A stretch of 64,000 bases of DNA from Paraglaciecola algarum (GCF_021532655.1 NZ_JAKGAS010000003.1:62001-126000), one strand, 5' to 3'; positions 47,311 through 56,235 are shown, counted from the stretch's first letter. Numbers and translations: made by a program. The notes: generated by a model not told the origin, from the letters alone.

Positions 47311-48105
47311 ATGAATAAAGATACTCCTCAATCTATCAGGCAACAAATTCGAAATGGAGATTTAACCACTCCAACCTCTGGTTATGCGCCGGGATTTGTA
47401 CAATGTAATTTAGTTATTTTGCCTAAAACCTATGCGCAGGATTTTGCAAAATTTTGCCAGTTAAACCCTAGGTCATGCCCACTTATCGCTATGAGTGAGA
47501 GACCGGGAGATTTTTCTCTAAAAACTTTGGGAGAGAACATAGATATTCGCAGCGACATCCCTCTCTATCGGATTTACAAGCAAGGACAGTTAGTTGGCGA
47601 GTCGAATGACATTACGCATATTTGGCAAGACGATTTTGTGGCCTTTTTACTTGGCTGTTCTTTTTCCTTTGAAGAAGCCCTAATAGCCGAAGGTATAGAA
47701 ATTAGAAATATTACCGAAGGCAAAAACGTGCCCATGTACAAAACCAATATCCAGAGTAAATCAGTGAATGGTTTCGCCGGTAATATGGTGGTCAGTATGC
47801 GCCCTATGCTTGCTGAAGATGCACAAAAATCTGTCACAATTTGCCAACAATTTCCTCAAGTACATGGCGCACCTATTCATATTGGCGCTCCCCAAGAGTT
47901 AGGAGTCCTAGATATTAATCAGCCTGACTTTGGTGATGCTGTGACCATAAAAGACAATGAAGTGCCTGTATTTTGGGCTTGTGGTGTGACGCCTCAAGTC
48001 GCTATTGAAAATGCACAACCAGACATTTGTATTACCCACAGTCCGGGGCATATGTTGATCACAGATATTCCCAATAGCCAGTTAAGAAATAGTGAAGAAG
48101 TATAA
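47311..48105 (+). CDS. DUF1445 protein (D-glutamate cyclase-like hydro-lyase family)
   Basis: A 264-residue protein of the PF07286 family: IRNGDLTTPTSGYAPGFVQC, NLVILPKTYAQDFAKFCQLN, RPLYRIYKQG-like DIPLYRIYKQGQ, FVAFLLGCSFSFEEALIAEG, GNMVVSMRPM and ICITHSPGHMLITD. Human mitochondrial D-glutamate cyclase has a part of this family in its N-terminal half, with a DUF4392-like part in the second half. Here that second part is a separate gene at 50515-51363, in the same operon. The stop (TAA) shares a base with the ATG of pxpA. The start ATG at 47311 is 83 bases after the DUF1338 gene. The reaction is inferred, not shown. Confidence 0.85.
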   Translation: MNKDTPQSIRQQIRNGDLTTPTSGYAPGFVQCNLVILPKTYAQDFAKFCQLNPRSCPLIAMSERPGDFSLKTLGENIDIRSDIPLYRIYKQGQLVGESNDITHIWQDDFVAFLLGCSFSFEEALIAEGIEIRNITEGKNVPMYKTNIQSKSVNGFAGNMVVSMRPMLAEDAQKSVTICQQFPQVHGAPIHIGAPQELGVLDINQPDFGDAVTIKDNEVPVFWACGVTPQVAIENAQPDICITHSPGHMLITDIPNSQLRNSEEV

Positions 48106-48860
48106 TGAAACTCAATTGTGATTTAGGTGAAAGTTATGGCATGTGGCAATTAGGCCAAGATGAATTGGTTATGCCACATATAGATATGGCTAATATTGCT
48201 TGTGGATTTCACGCTGGTGACCCGCATATAATCAATAAAACCTTAGCATTAGCCAAACAACATAATACTATGGTCGGTGCTCATCCTAGCTACCCCGATA
48301 CCTTAGGGTTTGGTCGACGCTCAATGAAATGCTCGCAAGCTGAAATCATCGATTTAATGCTTTATCAAATTGCCGCTTTGGATGGCATGGCTCAAAGCCA
48401 AGGACTGACACTAAGCTACGTAAAACCCCATGGTGCGTTATACAACGACATGATGGCTGACAGCCAGGTATTTACAGCTATTTTACACGCAATGCAACAG
48501 TATTACCGGCCATTAAAGTTAATGATCCTTGCCGGTAGTAACGCCCAAAAATACCAAAACACAGCACAAGAGTTTGGGGTGGAATTATTGCTAGAAGCCT
48601 TTGCTGATCGCAGATACACCGAATCTGGATCGTTAACACCGCGCTCTCAATCCGGGGCAGTACTCGATAAAGTTGCCACTCTGGCACAGGTAAAAACCCT
48701 AATATCTAGCGGGCAAGTCGTAACTGATACGGGTAAAGCAATTAACTTAGATGCAGACACAATTTGTGTGCATGGTGACAATGTTGAAGCGGTTAATCTC
48801 GTAAAAGAAATTAAAGATCTGTGTCAAGAAGCAATATGTCAAGAAACAATATGTCGATAA
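48105..48860 (+). CDS. pxpA: 5-oxoprolinase subunit A (LamB/YcsF family)
   Basis: A 251-residue protein of the LamB/YcsF family: LNCDLGESYGMWQLGQDELV, MANIACGFHAGDPHII, VGAHPSYPDTLGFGRRSM, YVKPHGALYNDMM, LLLEAFADRRYTESGSLTPR and ICVHGDNVEAVNLVK. Together with PxpB and PxpC it makes an ATP-dependent 5-oxoprolinase that yields glutamate. The start overlaps the previous stop. Its last ten codons are made of a tandem repeat (CQEAICQETICR) that also carries the start of pxpB. Confidence 0.94.
   Translation: MKLNCDLGESYGMWQLGQDELVMPHIDMANIACGFHAGDPHIINKTLALAKQHNTMVGAHPSYPDTLGFGRRSMKCSQAEIIDLMLYQIAALDGMAQSQGLTLSYVKPHGALYNDMMADSQVFTAILHAMQQYYRPLKLMILAGSNAQKYQNTAQEFGVELLLEAFADRRYTESGSLTPRSQSGAVLDKVATLAQVKTLISSGQVVTDTGKAINLDADTICVHGDNVEAVNLVKEIKDLCQEAICQETICR
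48822..48851 (+). repeat. 15-base tandem duplication at the pxpA/pxpB junction
   Basis: TGTCAAGAAGCAATA is followed at once by TGTCAAGAAACAATA, one base different. The repeat adds five residues to the end of PxpA and puts two in-frame ATGs (48836 and 48851) before pxpB, each with an AAGAA stretch just upstream. It is a recent small duplication that changes the start options of pxpB. Confidence 0.8.
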
Positions 48861-49561
48861 CCACGTCAATCACCACAGCCCAGCCTACTATCGAAATAGC
48901 CGGTGAAAACGCACTAATTATCTACCTTGACGATACCTGTTTAGTCAAAACCAGTAGTAAAATTGCGCAATTAAAAACTCTATTATCTGAAAAGTTAGCG
49001 GATAAGCTGATTGAGCAAATTCCATCCTACAACTCACTTTTAGTCGTGTTTGACCTGTATAAAATCGATTACTTTGCCATAAGAAAAACCATCAAAGAGC
49101 AGCTTTTATTACTTGCTTCGGCTCATCAAACCAAGTGTAAGACAATCGAACTTCCGGTTTTTTATTCAGAGAAAAGTGGGCCCGATTTAGCCCTTTGTGC
49201 CAAAAAAGCCAACTTATCTATTGATGAGGTGATACATATCCATCAAGCACAAAGTTATCAAATATTTGCTTTAGGGTTTGCGCCAGGATTCGCCTTTTTG
49301 GGTGAGGTGGATGAGCGTATAGCCATGCCTAGGTTGGCAACTCCAAGAAAAAAAGTACCTAAGGGCGCAGTTGGCATTGCAGATCAACAAACCGCGGTAT
49401 ACCCAGCTAGCTCTCCTGGAGGCTGGAATCTAATAGGTTTATGCCCTACTCCATTGTTTGATCCTGATAACGCACCTCATATGCCGTTTTCTGTTGGTGA
49501 TAGAGTCAAATTTAAACCTATCACAGAGCAAGAGTTTACAGCCTTAGGGGGCAAACTATGA
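48851..49561 (+). CDS. pxpB: 5-oxoprolinase subunit B (KipI family)
   Basis: About 236 residues. KipI-family motifs include QSYQIFALGFAPGFAFLGEV, RIAMPRLATPRKKVPKGAVG, IADQQTAVYPASSPGGWNLI and GLCPTPLFDPDNAPHMPF. The frame begins at a GTG at 48821 and has ATGs at 48836 and 48851; all overlap the end of pxpA. I use 48851 because homology starts later, the pxpA stop is close, and no clear ribosome binding site favours the others. The subunit works with PxpA and PxpC. pxpC overlaps its stop by four bases. Confidence 0.9.
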   Translation: MSITTSITTAQPTIEIAGENALIIYLDDTCLVKTSSKIAQLKTLLSEKLADKLIEQIPSYNSLLVVFDLYKIDYFAIRKTIKEQLLLLASAHQTKCKTIELPVFYSEKSGPDLALCAKKANLSIDEVIHIHQAQSYQIFALGFAPGFAFLGEVDERIAMPRLATPRKKVPKGAVGIADQQTAVYPASSPGGWNLIGLCPTPLFDPDNAPHMPFSVGDRVKFKPITEQEFTALGGKL

Positions 49562-50514
49562 AGGTAAAATCTAAGCCAAGTTTTACTGTCATCAGCCCAG
49601 GTATGTTAACTACAATTCAAGATTGCGGCAGATTTAGGCAAGCTCACCTAGGTATTACTACAGGGGGTGCAGCAGATAACAATGCTTTTATGTGTGCCAA
49701 CCAACTGCTGAAAAACTCAGAAGATGCCCCTGCATTAGAAATAAACTTCGGTGGTTTGCAACTCATTGCAAATAGCGCAACTACCATTGCCATCACAGGT
49801 GCACAGGCCCCCATTAGCATCAATGGTGAAGTGAAAGCTAACTGGCAGTGCCACCATCTTAATAAAAACGACAAACTAGACATTGGCTTTGCGACCAGTG
49901 GTTGCAGGATCTACCTAGCCGTAAGTGGTGGTTTTATTGTGCCCAGCCAATTTGGTAGTACATCAACTGTTATCAGAGAAAAGTTAGGAGGCTTTGATGG
50001 AGGAGCAATTAAAACTGGGCAAATATTACCTATCGGCCAAACTGAAAAAATCCCGTTGAATAAAATTAATAGCCACTACATTCCTAAATATTCAAACCAA
50101 TTAAATTTACGGGTGATCACGGGCTATCAAATATCGTCATTCAGTCGCCAGCAAGTTAATAAATTTTTTGCCAGTGAGTATCAAGTTAGCTCACAAAGTG
50201 ATCGTATGGGTTATAGGCTCACCGGCCCCAAAATCACTTCAGAAATATCAAGTATGTATTCGGAAGGAATTTGCCAAGGTGCCATTCAGATACCACCTGA
50301 TGGTCAACCCATAGTTTTAGCCAATGATCGACAAACCATAGGCGGTTATCCTAAGTTGGGCTCAGTATTATCCATAGATTTAAACAACCTGATGCAAAGT
50401 CCCCAAGGCACAAAAATACACTTTGAACCTATTTCTATTCATTGTGCCCATACGCTACTGCACTTAGCCAAAGCTAAATTGACTAACGTACCGCTTATTC
50501 AAGGAATGAGTTAA
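49558..50514 (+). CDS. pxpC: 5-oxoprolinase subunit C (KipA/carboxyltransferase-like family)
   Basis: A 318-residue protein of the allophanate-hydrolase-like/KipA family: FTVISPGMLTTIQDCGRFRQ, HLGITTGGAADNNAFMCAN, ALEINFGGLQL, QSDRMGYRLTGPKI and IVLANDRQTIGGYPKLGSV. These segments are characteristic of PxpC. It forms the third part of the ATP-dependent 5-oxoprolinase. It overlaps pxpB by four bases (ATGA), and its stop is adjacent to the ATG of the DUF4392 gene, so the four genes are translated from one message. Confidence 0.94.
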   Translation: MKVKSKPSFTVISPGMLTTIQDCGRFRQAHLGITTGGAADNNAFMCANQLLKNSEDAPALEINFGGLQLIANSATTIAITGAQAPISINGEVKANWQCHHLNKNDKLDIGFATSGCRIYLAVSGGFIVPSQFGSTSTVIREKLGGFDGGAIKTGQILPIGQTEKIPLNKINSHYIPKYSNQLNLRVITGYQISSFSRQQVNKFFASEYQVSSQSDRMGYRLTGPKITSEISSMYSEGICQGAIQIPPDGQPIVLANDRQTIGGYPKLGSVLSIDLNNLMQSPQGTKIHFEPISIHCAHTLLHLAKAKLTNVPLIQGMS

Positions 50515-51363
50515 ATGATTACCGGTAACCACTACCTAACAATCAGTCAAAAAATTGAAGATTTATTAGTACAACGTAACCTTCGCGGCATGCAAGATGT
50601 GCAATATGCGCTTAGACCTGGCTATTATTTACGGGCTGCTAAACAACTTATGGCTTGTAAAGAGACCATAATTATTGGCACTGGATTTCCGGTTGCTGAC
50701 ACTTTCGAAACTGATGGCCCAGTGGGTGCCATTGCACTTTATCATGTACTTGTGTCGTTAGGTAAAAAGCCAATATTAGTCTGTGGTGATCCTTTGTATA
50801 ACGCCATTAAAAATGACTATGACTGTGTTTTATTGCCCATAAATGATCTTAACAATGCGCCAGAGTTCGCCAAACAAGCTTTAAAACAACTTTCGCCAGA
50901 TCTGATTATTTCAATCGAAAGGCCTGGGCTAAGTGAGCAAAATGGCTACTTTAATATGCGCGGTGAAAATATTTCCAGCAAGTGTGCGAGTTTTGATTAC
51001 TTTTTAGAATTAGCTATTTGTCCAACAATCGCCATTGGTGATGGCGGCAATGAGATTGGCATGGGCAATATTGCCCAAGCTATAAAAACACTTGATATCG
51101 TGCCATCTAAAACACAGTGTGATGAGTTACTGATTGCCGATGTCTCAAATTGGGCAGCTTATGGCCTGATCGCGTTTTTATCCATTTGGCATGAACGCAA
51201 TTTATTTTCCACATTCAAGCCTACTAAGATCCTAACTTACTTATCTAAGTTAGGCAGTGTGGATGGCGTAACTCGACTAAATGAGCTTACTGAAGACAGT
51301 TTATGTGTCAGCCAAGGTGAGCAATTAATTGCTGAATTTGAACAACTTTGTGAATTAATCTAG
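50515..51363 (+). CDS. DUF4392 protein (D-glutamate cyclase-like)
   Basis: A 282-residue protein of the family found in the C-terminal part of mammalian D-glutamate cyclase (PF14336). Segments seen: DVQYALRPGYYLRAAKQLM, IIIGTGFPVADTFETDGPVG, AIALYHVLVSLGKKPILVCG, LIISIERPGLSEQNGYFNM, RGENISSKC and PTIAIGDGGNEIGMGN. It probably closes D-glutamate to 5-oxo-D-proline, maybe with the DUF1445 protein. Its gene starts the base after the pxpC stop. The next gene is a D-amino-acid transaminase, which supports the D-glutamate reading. The reaction is inferred from the family. Confidence 0.85.
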   Translation: MITGNHYLTISQKIEDLLVQRNLRGMQDVQYALRPGYYLRAAKQLMACKETIIIGTGFPVADTFETDGPVGAIALYHVLVSLGKKPILVCGDPLYNAIKNDYDCVLLPINDLNNAPEFAKQALKQLSPDLIISIERPGLSEQNGYFNMRGENISSKCASFDYFLELAICPTIAIGDGGNEIGMGNIAQAIKTLDIVPSKTQCDELLIADVSNWAAYGLIAFLSIWHERNLFSTFKPTKILTYLSKLGSVDGVTRLNELTEDSLCVSQGEQLIAEFEQLCELI

Positions 51364-51371
51364 AGAAATAT

Positions 51372-52229
51372 ATGAGTACAGTTTATTTAAACAACCAATT
51401 TATACCCAGCGATGAAGCACGAATATCGCCTATGGATAGGGGCTTTTTGTTTGGCGAGGGTATTTATGAAGTGATCCCTAGTTATGACGGTCAGTTTATT
51501 GGCTTGCAGCAACACCTAGATCGTTTACTTGATGGTTTAAACGCGTTGGCAATATCAGCACCTTTAAATAATCAGCAGTGGATTGATTTATGCAAAAAGT
51601 TACTGGCTTCCAACCAAGGCCAGGATTTAGCCGTGTATATCCAGGTAACCCGTGGCAGTGGCCCCACTCGTCAGCATGCCTACCCAGAAAATAGTACACC
51701 CACAGTATTTGCCTTCGCCTTTGAAATTCCAGCACAACCTATTGCAGATAAAAATAGCGCTGTGACCTATAAAGTATCTAGTCAACAAGACTTGAGATGG
51801 AAACGATGCCAAATTAAATCCACCTCCTTGTTAGGTAATGTATTGCACTATCAACAAGGCATTGATGAAGGTAACAAAGAAACCATTTTGTTTAACACTA
51901 AAGATGAATTGACCGAAGCAAGCTCCAGCAATGTTTTTATTGTGAAAGGCAATACCATTATGACTCCGCCGCTAGATAATCAAATATTACCTGGTATCAC
52001 CCGGCATATTTTATTGGCTGTTCTCAGAGAACATAGCCAATTCAACATCGAAGAAAGAGTGATTTCATACCAAGAAGTCATAAACGCTGACGAAGTCTGG
52101 TTAACCAGCTCGACCAAAGAAATCGCTCCTGTGATACAACTAGGCGAGCACACCATAGCTTCGGGAGAAGTTGGCGATGTATGGTTACATGCACAAACCC
52201 TGTTTTCTAAATACAAATACCAATATTAA
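51372..52229 (+). CDS. D-amino-acid transaminase (class IV PLP aminotransferase)
   Basis: A 285-residue fold-type IV aminotransferase. VYLNNQFIPSDEARISPMDR and GFLFGEGIYEVIPSYDG open the protein, the PLP lysine is Lys149 in RCQIKSTSLLGN, and TEASSSNVFIVKGNTIMTPP and ILPGITRHILLAVLREH follow. Bacterial members make D-glutamate from D-alanine and 2-oxoglutarate. A branched-chain L-enzyme is the main alternative, but the D-type is more likely given the D-glutamate genes next to it. It is the last gene of the operon, eight bases after the DUF4392 gene and just before a terminator. Confidence 0.87.
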   Translation: MSTVYLNNQFIPSDEARISPMDRGFLFGEGIYEVIPSYDGQFIGLQQHLDRLLDGLNALAISAPLNNQQWIDLCKKLLASNQGQDLAVYIQVTRGSGPTRQHAYPENSTPTVFAFAFEIPAQPIADKNSAVTYKVSSQQDLRWKRCQIKSTSLLGNVLHYQQGIDEGNKETILFNTKDELTEASSSNVFIVKGNTIMTPPLDNQILPGITRHILLAVLREHSQFNIEERVISYQEVINADEVWLTSSTKEIAPVIQLGEHTIASGEVGDVWLHAQTLFSKYKYQY

Positions 52230-52237
52230 CGTGATTA

Positions 52238-52261
52238 AATCCCTTGCTTAGGCAAGGGATT
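52238..52261 (+). terminator. Terminator of the D-glutamate/5-oxoproline operon
   Basis: A 10-base stem AATCCCTTGC / GCAAGGGATT with a short TTAG loop, followed by ATTTTAA. It lies eight bases after the D-amino-acid transaminase stop and before the convergent gene at 52291, so it may serve both directions. Confidence 0.85.
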
Positions 52262-52290
52262 ATTTTAACGCCTTTTAACTTGGCTTAGGG

Positions 52291-53136
52291 TTATTGCTGA
52301 GCCCGCTTAAAGTCGGCAATGGATGTTTTTAAAATTTTTGTCTTGGCGGTTTTATCCGGCAGCGATGCTGCTAACGCTTCAAACTTAGCAATGTTTTGCT
52401 TTGTCAAAATATGCCTCACTTCTTTAGCCACGGTGCGTGACACATAAAAACTCCCCGTTTTTAATGTTTGCACAAGCATATCTTCGTAGTCTTTTTGCTG
52501 CTGTGGGTAATTGGCTAACACAGGCATGGCTTTTGCCATGACTTTACTGTCGTAACTGTCACTTAGTGCAGAAATTAAAATTTCAGCATTCTTCTCATTT
52601 TTAGGTTGTTTTGCCAACATATCGATGGCCTGCATTTGCACACGCCCCAAGGGGCTAGTTAAATACTTGCCTGTGATATCAGATAGAGTCGAATCAAATA
52701 CTTGGTGTGCTTGATGCATTTCTTGCAGTTGTTTTAACGCCTGTACAAACATGGCTTCTTGTTGAAACATATTCTGTTTAGGATCTTGTTCATCACCGGG
52801 ACACAAACCATTGTTCTCACAGTCTTGAATTTCTGTCAGCTTAGTTAATAGTATTTGCCGTGCTTGTATAAACTCTACACTGGCTTCAACTTTTGCTGCA
52901 ACAGGTGTTTGACTGACCTGTTGTGCTGTTTGATTAGGTTTATTTTGCTCAGTAGCGTTACTTTGAGAAGGCTTTTTTTGAGAAGCTTTTGTTTGAGCAT
53001 GCTCTGTTGGAGAATTGCCCGGGCCTGAAACAGAAGTAGCCGCAGTTTTAACCAACTCTTTATGCTGAAACCACTGAAGGTAAACACCCAGAGCAAAGAG
53101 AGCCAATATACAGAGTAAAACTATTTTTCTAAGCAT
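52291..53136 (-). CDS. Membrane-anchored protein with HEAT-like helical C-terminal part
   Basis: A 281-residue protein that I do not recognise as a named family. It has one N-terminal membrane anchor (about 5-22), then a low-complexity Gln/Lys/Thr/Ser linker (about 33-82), then helices to the end with a short-repeat, HEAT-like look (VQMQAIDMLAKQPKNEKNAE, ILISALSDSYDSKVMAKAMP, VLANYPQQQKDYEDML). A short cysteine pair (CENNGLC) may be a disulfide. The start overlaps the end of the lytic-transglycosylase gene by eight bases, so it is probably co-translated and could be a partner of that enzyme in the envelope. Its function is unknown. Confidence 0.6.
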   Translation of the reverse strand: MLRKIVLLCILALFALGVYLQWFQHKELVKTAATSVSGPGNSPTEHAQTKASQKKPSQSNATEQNKPNQTAQQVSQTPVAAKVEASVEFIQARQILLTKLTEIQDCENNGLCPGDEQDPKQNMFQQEAMFVQALKQLQEMHQAHQVFDSTLSDITGKYLTSPLGRVQMQAIDMLAKQPKNEKNAEILISALSDSYDSKVMAKAMPVLANYPQQQKDYEDMLVQTLKTGSFYVSRTVAKEVRHILTKQNIAKFEALAASLPDKTAKTKILKTSIADFKRAQQ

Positions 53137-54871
53137 AATGAATTACCCCTTTCTTTTGCTTTCTCCAATAACAAAACGTAACCAATAATATTAATGAAAA
53201 TAGATGCACACTGCCCCCACTCTTTGATGAGGGTTTATCGACAACTGGTACTTGGGGTGCTTCAGGTGCAGGTTCGCTAGGCAGTGTAAAGGAAATATTG
53301 TCTGATAGGTTACTTTCTGGCAGCAGATTTCCAGCATGAATAACCCCTGTTAGGCCATTATTAGTGACATGATAATAAACTTGGTTATTTAGGCCTTGAA
53401 TACTGATGTCGTCAACAGTCAACTGAGTATTATTAGCAAGAGTTGTCAGAGTACTTGCGCCATCTTCGGTTGATGTCAATAATGCTAAACCACTTTCATT
53501 AGCTGCGTAAACTGTATCACCTGTCTGTGCGATAACTTTGTTTTCATCAACCAAGTCACTGCTTTCACCTTGATAGGCCCAAGCCTGCCACGTATCGTAG
53601 TCTCCAGCAAACACATAGCCTACAGTGCTGTTATGTTTAATTTTGTAATACCTTTCTTGGACGGGTGCTAACGCGACGACTAGATCTAAGATCTGATATG
53701 CAGTGCCGGTAACACTATCCTCGTTGGTATCTGTGCCAGCGGGAGTCTTACGAATATTAATATCTTTATCTGTGATAATGATATCTCCCACCGAAAAACC
53801 GTATTGTAAATTAGCCATACATTGATGGCGATCGTAGATTGTCTTTGGATAAAGCTGGCTTTGTGGCTCAGTTAAGGTAATCGCTTTGGCAATAGCAATA
53901 CGTTCAAACATAGCACTTAAACACACAGCATCTTGCTCTTGTGCAATACAGTGAAATTTGCCTTGTTCTAACACACAGGTTTCACCAGTGCTTAATGTTA
54001 AAAAGTTATATCGCCAAATATCCTCATCTGTATTTTGATTATACTCGGGTGCTTGATAGTCAGGTAAACAAAACTCTACTCCTTCCATCAAACACTCTAC
54101 ATCAATTTCAGTGGGTAATTCAGCTTGGGTTATATAAAGTTGCCAACTTGCAGCTTGAAACTTGTTATAGAACCCCTCATCTTGCCATACCGGCTCATTT
54201 GCCCAGCGACAAATTCTAGTCGGGCCACCATTATAAGCTGCATAGGCAGCTTGGGTTCTTTCACTCCAGTTATTGGCCGCTGATACACAAGATGCTTGCT
54301 CTGCGTTCTGCCATTCAGAATAAAAAATTTCCATGGCGTATATCATGTTTTCAAATATCTGCCAGCCTTTGCCTTGATTAATTTCGCTGAAATGCCAACG
54401 GTCATCGACTTGCATCATGCCATGCCCATGCCCACTGTCACCGCGCATCATCTTAGTTTTGTTATCTACTATTGAGTGGAAATAATGACTCCAAAAAGTC
54501 TCTTGATTGGCCACGGTTTTTATGGCGTAGACCCAAGCAGCTACTTCTTCATCTGAGGCATCAGGCTTACGTACAGATAAATAATATTCTGCAGCCACTT
54601 TGATGACTGCGTTCAATTCGTTCATGTAGCGATTTCTTTCCGTCACTAGATCCTGACCACTATCGAAAATAACTTGGCTTAGGTAATCATCCACAAACTT
54701 AGGATCACCAAATGGATCAATATCACAGTAAGAAGGGGCTGTACCAAAATTCCAACTGGTGTTTTGGGTGGTTTTTCCTGCGCATAGGTAGTAGTTTTCA
54801 GTATCATTTGGCGCAGCTTGAGCTTTGATAAATGGCAACACACATAAAAGTAAAAGCAACAACTTGAGCAT
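53129..54871 (-). CDS. Lytic transglycosylase-like protein with SH3-like domains and a GlyGly-CTERM-like tail
   Basis: A 580-residue protein with a signal peptide (hydrophobic 2-19, cleavage near AQA). An SLT-like lysozyme-fold domain holds VANQETFWSHY (Glu124 as catalytic acid), GHGMMQVDDRWH (149-160) and YAAYNGGP (210-217). Two SH3-like stretches follow near 360-430 (DKDINIRKTPAG and YYKIKHNSTVGYVFAGDYD) and 450-530. The last 33 residues read SGGS (551-554), a hydrophobic segment and WRKQKK, the layout of the GlyGly-CTERM tail cut by rhombosortase. It cleaves peptidoglycan glycan strands and may be attached to the cell surface by that tail. No rhombosortase gene is seen here. Cysteines are abundant (more than ten). 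Confidence 0.8.
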   Translation of the reverse strand: MLKLLLLLLCVLPFIKAQAAPNDTENYYLCAGKTTQNTSWNFGTAPSYCDIDPFGDPKFVDDYLSQVIFDSGQDLVTERNRYMNELNAVIKVAAEYYLSVRKPDASDEEVAAWVYAIKTVANQETFWSHYFHSIVDNKTKMMRGDSGHGHGMMQVDDRWHFSEINQGKGWQIFENMIYAMEIFYSEWQNAEQASCVSAANNWSERTQAAYAAYNGGPTRICRWANEPVWQDEGFYNKFQAASWQLYITQAELPTEIDVECLMEGVEFCLPDYQAPEYNQNTDEDIWRYNFLTLSTGETCVLEQGKFHCIAQEQDAVCLSAMFERIAIAKAITLTEPQSQLYPKTIYDRHQCMANLQYGFSVGDIIITDKDINIRKTPAGTDTNEDSVTGTAYQILDLVVALAPVQERYYKIKHNSTVGYVFAGDYDTWQAWAYQGESSDLVDENKVIAQTGDTVYAANESGLALLTSTEDGASTLTTLANNTQLTVDDISIQGLNNQVYYHVTNNGLTGVIHAGNLLPESNLSDNISFTLPSEPAPEAPQVPVVDKPSSKSGGSVHLFSLILLVTFCYWRKQKKGVIHYA

Positions 54872-54933
54872 TTTTCCTCCTTATATATAAAAAAATATAA
54901 AAATATATAAAACTTATTTCTTAAACATAGGTA

Positions 54934-56124
54934 TCAGACTTTAAAAATAATTTGCTTTTGATACAGCTTATAAAACACCAAATAACAAGCAGCACAGAAA
55001 CATAAGGCGAACACCAACGAGCCAAAAGTAGGGGATATTATTTGGCTAAAATAATCCCGATATAACATGCCCTTAAGACTCGTTTCACCTACGGGTATCA
55101 TTAATAAAGCTCGAGCAAATAATCCTGAAAACACAAAAAAACCAATGGCATTTACCCCAAACACCACAAAGGGTGCACTCCATTTTTTATAACCTTTAAT
55201 ATCCAGTAGCCAGATTAAGCCTGCTAATATGGCGCTTGCCCATCCAGAAGAAACCAATACAAAACTGGAAGTCCATAGCTGTTTATTAATTGGCACTACT
55301 AAGCTAATTAAATAACCAATCAGTAACATGGCAATACCATAAATAAGTAGTTGTTTGGCTTTATCAGCTGTTTGCAAAGATTGGTTAGTTAAAATGTTTG
55401 CCGCAAATACGCCAGTAAGTGCAGAGGCAACAGTTGGAACAGTGCTTAATACCCCTTCAGGGTCAAATGCGAAGGGTTGCGCAGTTTTGTAATATAGGTG
55501 CTGACTGCCAAGTATAAGATTATCAAGCCAAGCGGCTAAGCTATTACCATAAGCTAATTCGCCCATATAGGTATTGCCCACACTGTCTTGATAGGGAACA
55601 AATGCACTTATCGCCCAGTAGCCACTTAAAATGCTGACTAAAATATATTTTTGGGTTTTGCTGCTGACATAAAAAGCGATGTAATAAGCAATAACATAAA
55701 CAATCGCTAAGCGTTGTAATACACCGAAGAATCTTATTTTATAGAGCCTATCCTCAACCCAACTAAATGTTTCGCTTTGAAAATTTATATAAAACAGAAA
55801 TAAGAATAAGCCCAACCCGAAAAGTTTTAAGGTCCGAGTCCATACTTTTAAATGTTGTAATGGCTGGGTTTTAGCTCGATTAATGACGAGCCCTATGGAA
55901 ATGCCCATCATAAAAACGAAAAACGGAAACACCAGATCAGTGGGCGTAAGGCCATGCCAATGGGCATGTTTTAAAGGTGCGTAAATGTTTGCCCAACTGC
56001 CAGGGTTGTTGACTAACACCATAGCGGTAATAGTCATCCCTCTTAATACATCAAGGGCTAACAACCGACTCTTAGAGCAACGAGACAACACACGCTCTGC
56101 ATGAGCATTCAATAGTTTAATCAA
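54934..56124 (-). CDS. NagX-like membrane acetyltransferase (heparan-alpha-glucosaminide N-acetyltransferase family)
   Basis: A 396-residue integral membrane protein with about ten hydrophobic segments. It has LALDVLRGMTITAMVLVNNP, ANIYAPLKHAHWHGLTPTDL and VFPFFVFMMGISIGLVINR, the marks of the HGSNAT/NagX (COG4299) family. The histidine-rich HAHWHG carries the acetyl-transfer site. In chitin-using bacteria NagX is tied to amino-sugar uptake; here it lies among peptidoglycan-salvage genes, so an amino sugar from cell wall is the likely target. The start is a TTG at 56124 with GAGGGA upstream. It follows the amidase fusion gene with a gap of 111 bases. Confidence 0.85.
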   Translation of the reverse strand: MIKLLNAHAERVLSRCSKSRLLALDVLRGMTITAMVLVNNPGSWANIYAPLKHAHWHGLTPTDLVFPFFVFMMGISIGLVINRAKTQPLQHLKVWTRTLKLFGLGLFLFLFYINFQSETFSWVEDRLYKIRFFGVLQRLAIVYVIAYYIAFYVSSKTQKYILVSILSGYWAISAFVPYQDSVGNTYMGELAYGNSLAAWLDNLILGSQHLYYKTAQPFAFDPEGVLSTVPTVASALTGVFAANILTNQSLQTADKAKQLLIYGIAMLLIGYLISLVVPINKQLWTSSFVLVSSGWASAILAGLIWLLDIKGYKKWSAPFVVFGVNAIGFFVFSGLFARALLMIPVGETSLKGMLYRDYFSQIISPTFGSLVFALCFCAACYLVFYKLYQKQIIFKV

Positions 56125-56235
56125 GCTAATTCCCTCAATTGCTTACTCGCATATACACGCACAAATTTTTCTTTGGGGAAGCCACTTTACTGGCTAGCCA
56201 AAGATTTTATAAAACATGGATAACCTGAGATCGAC

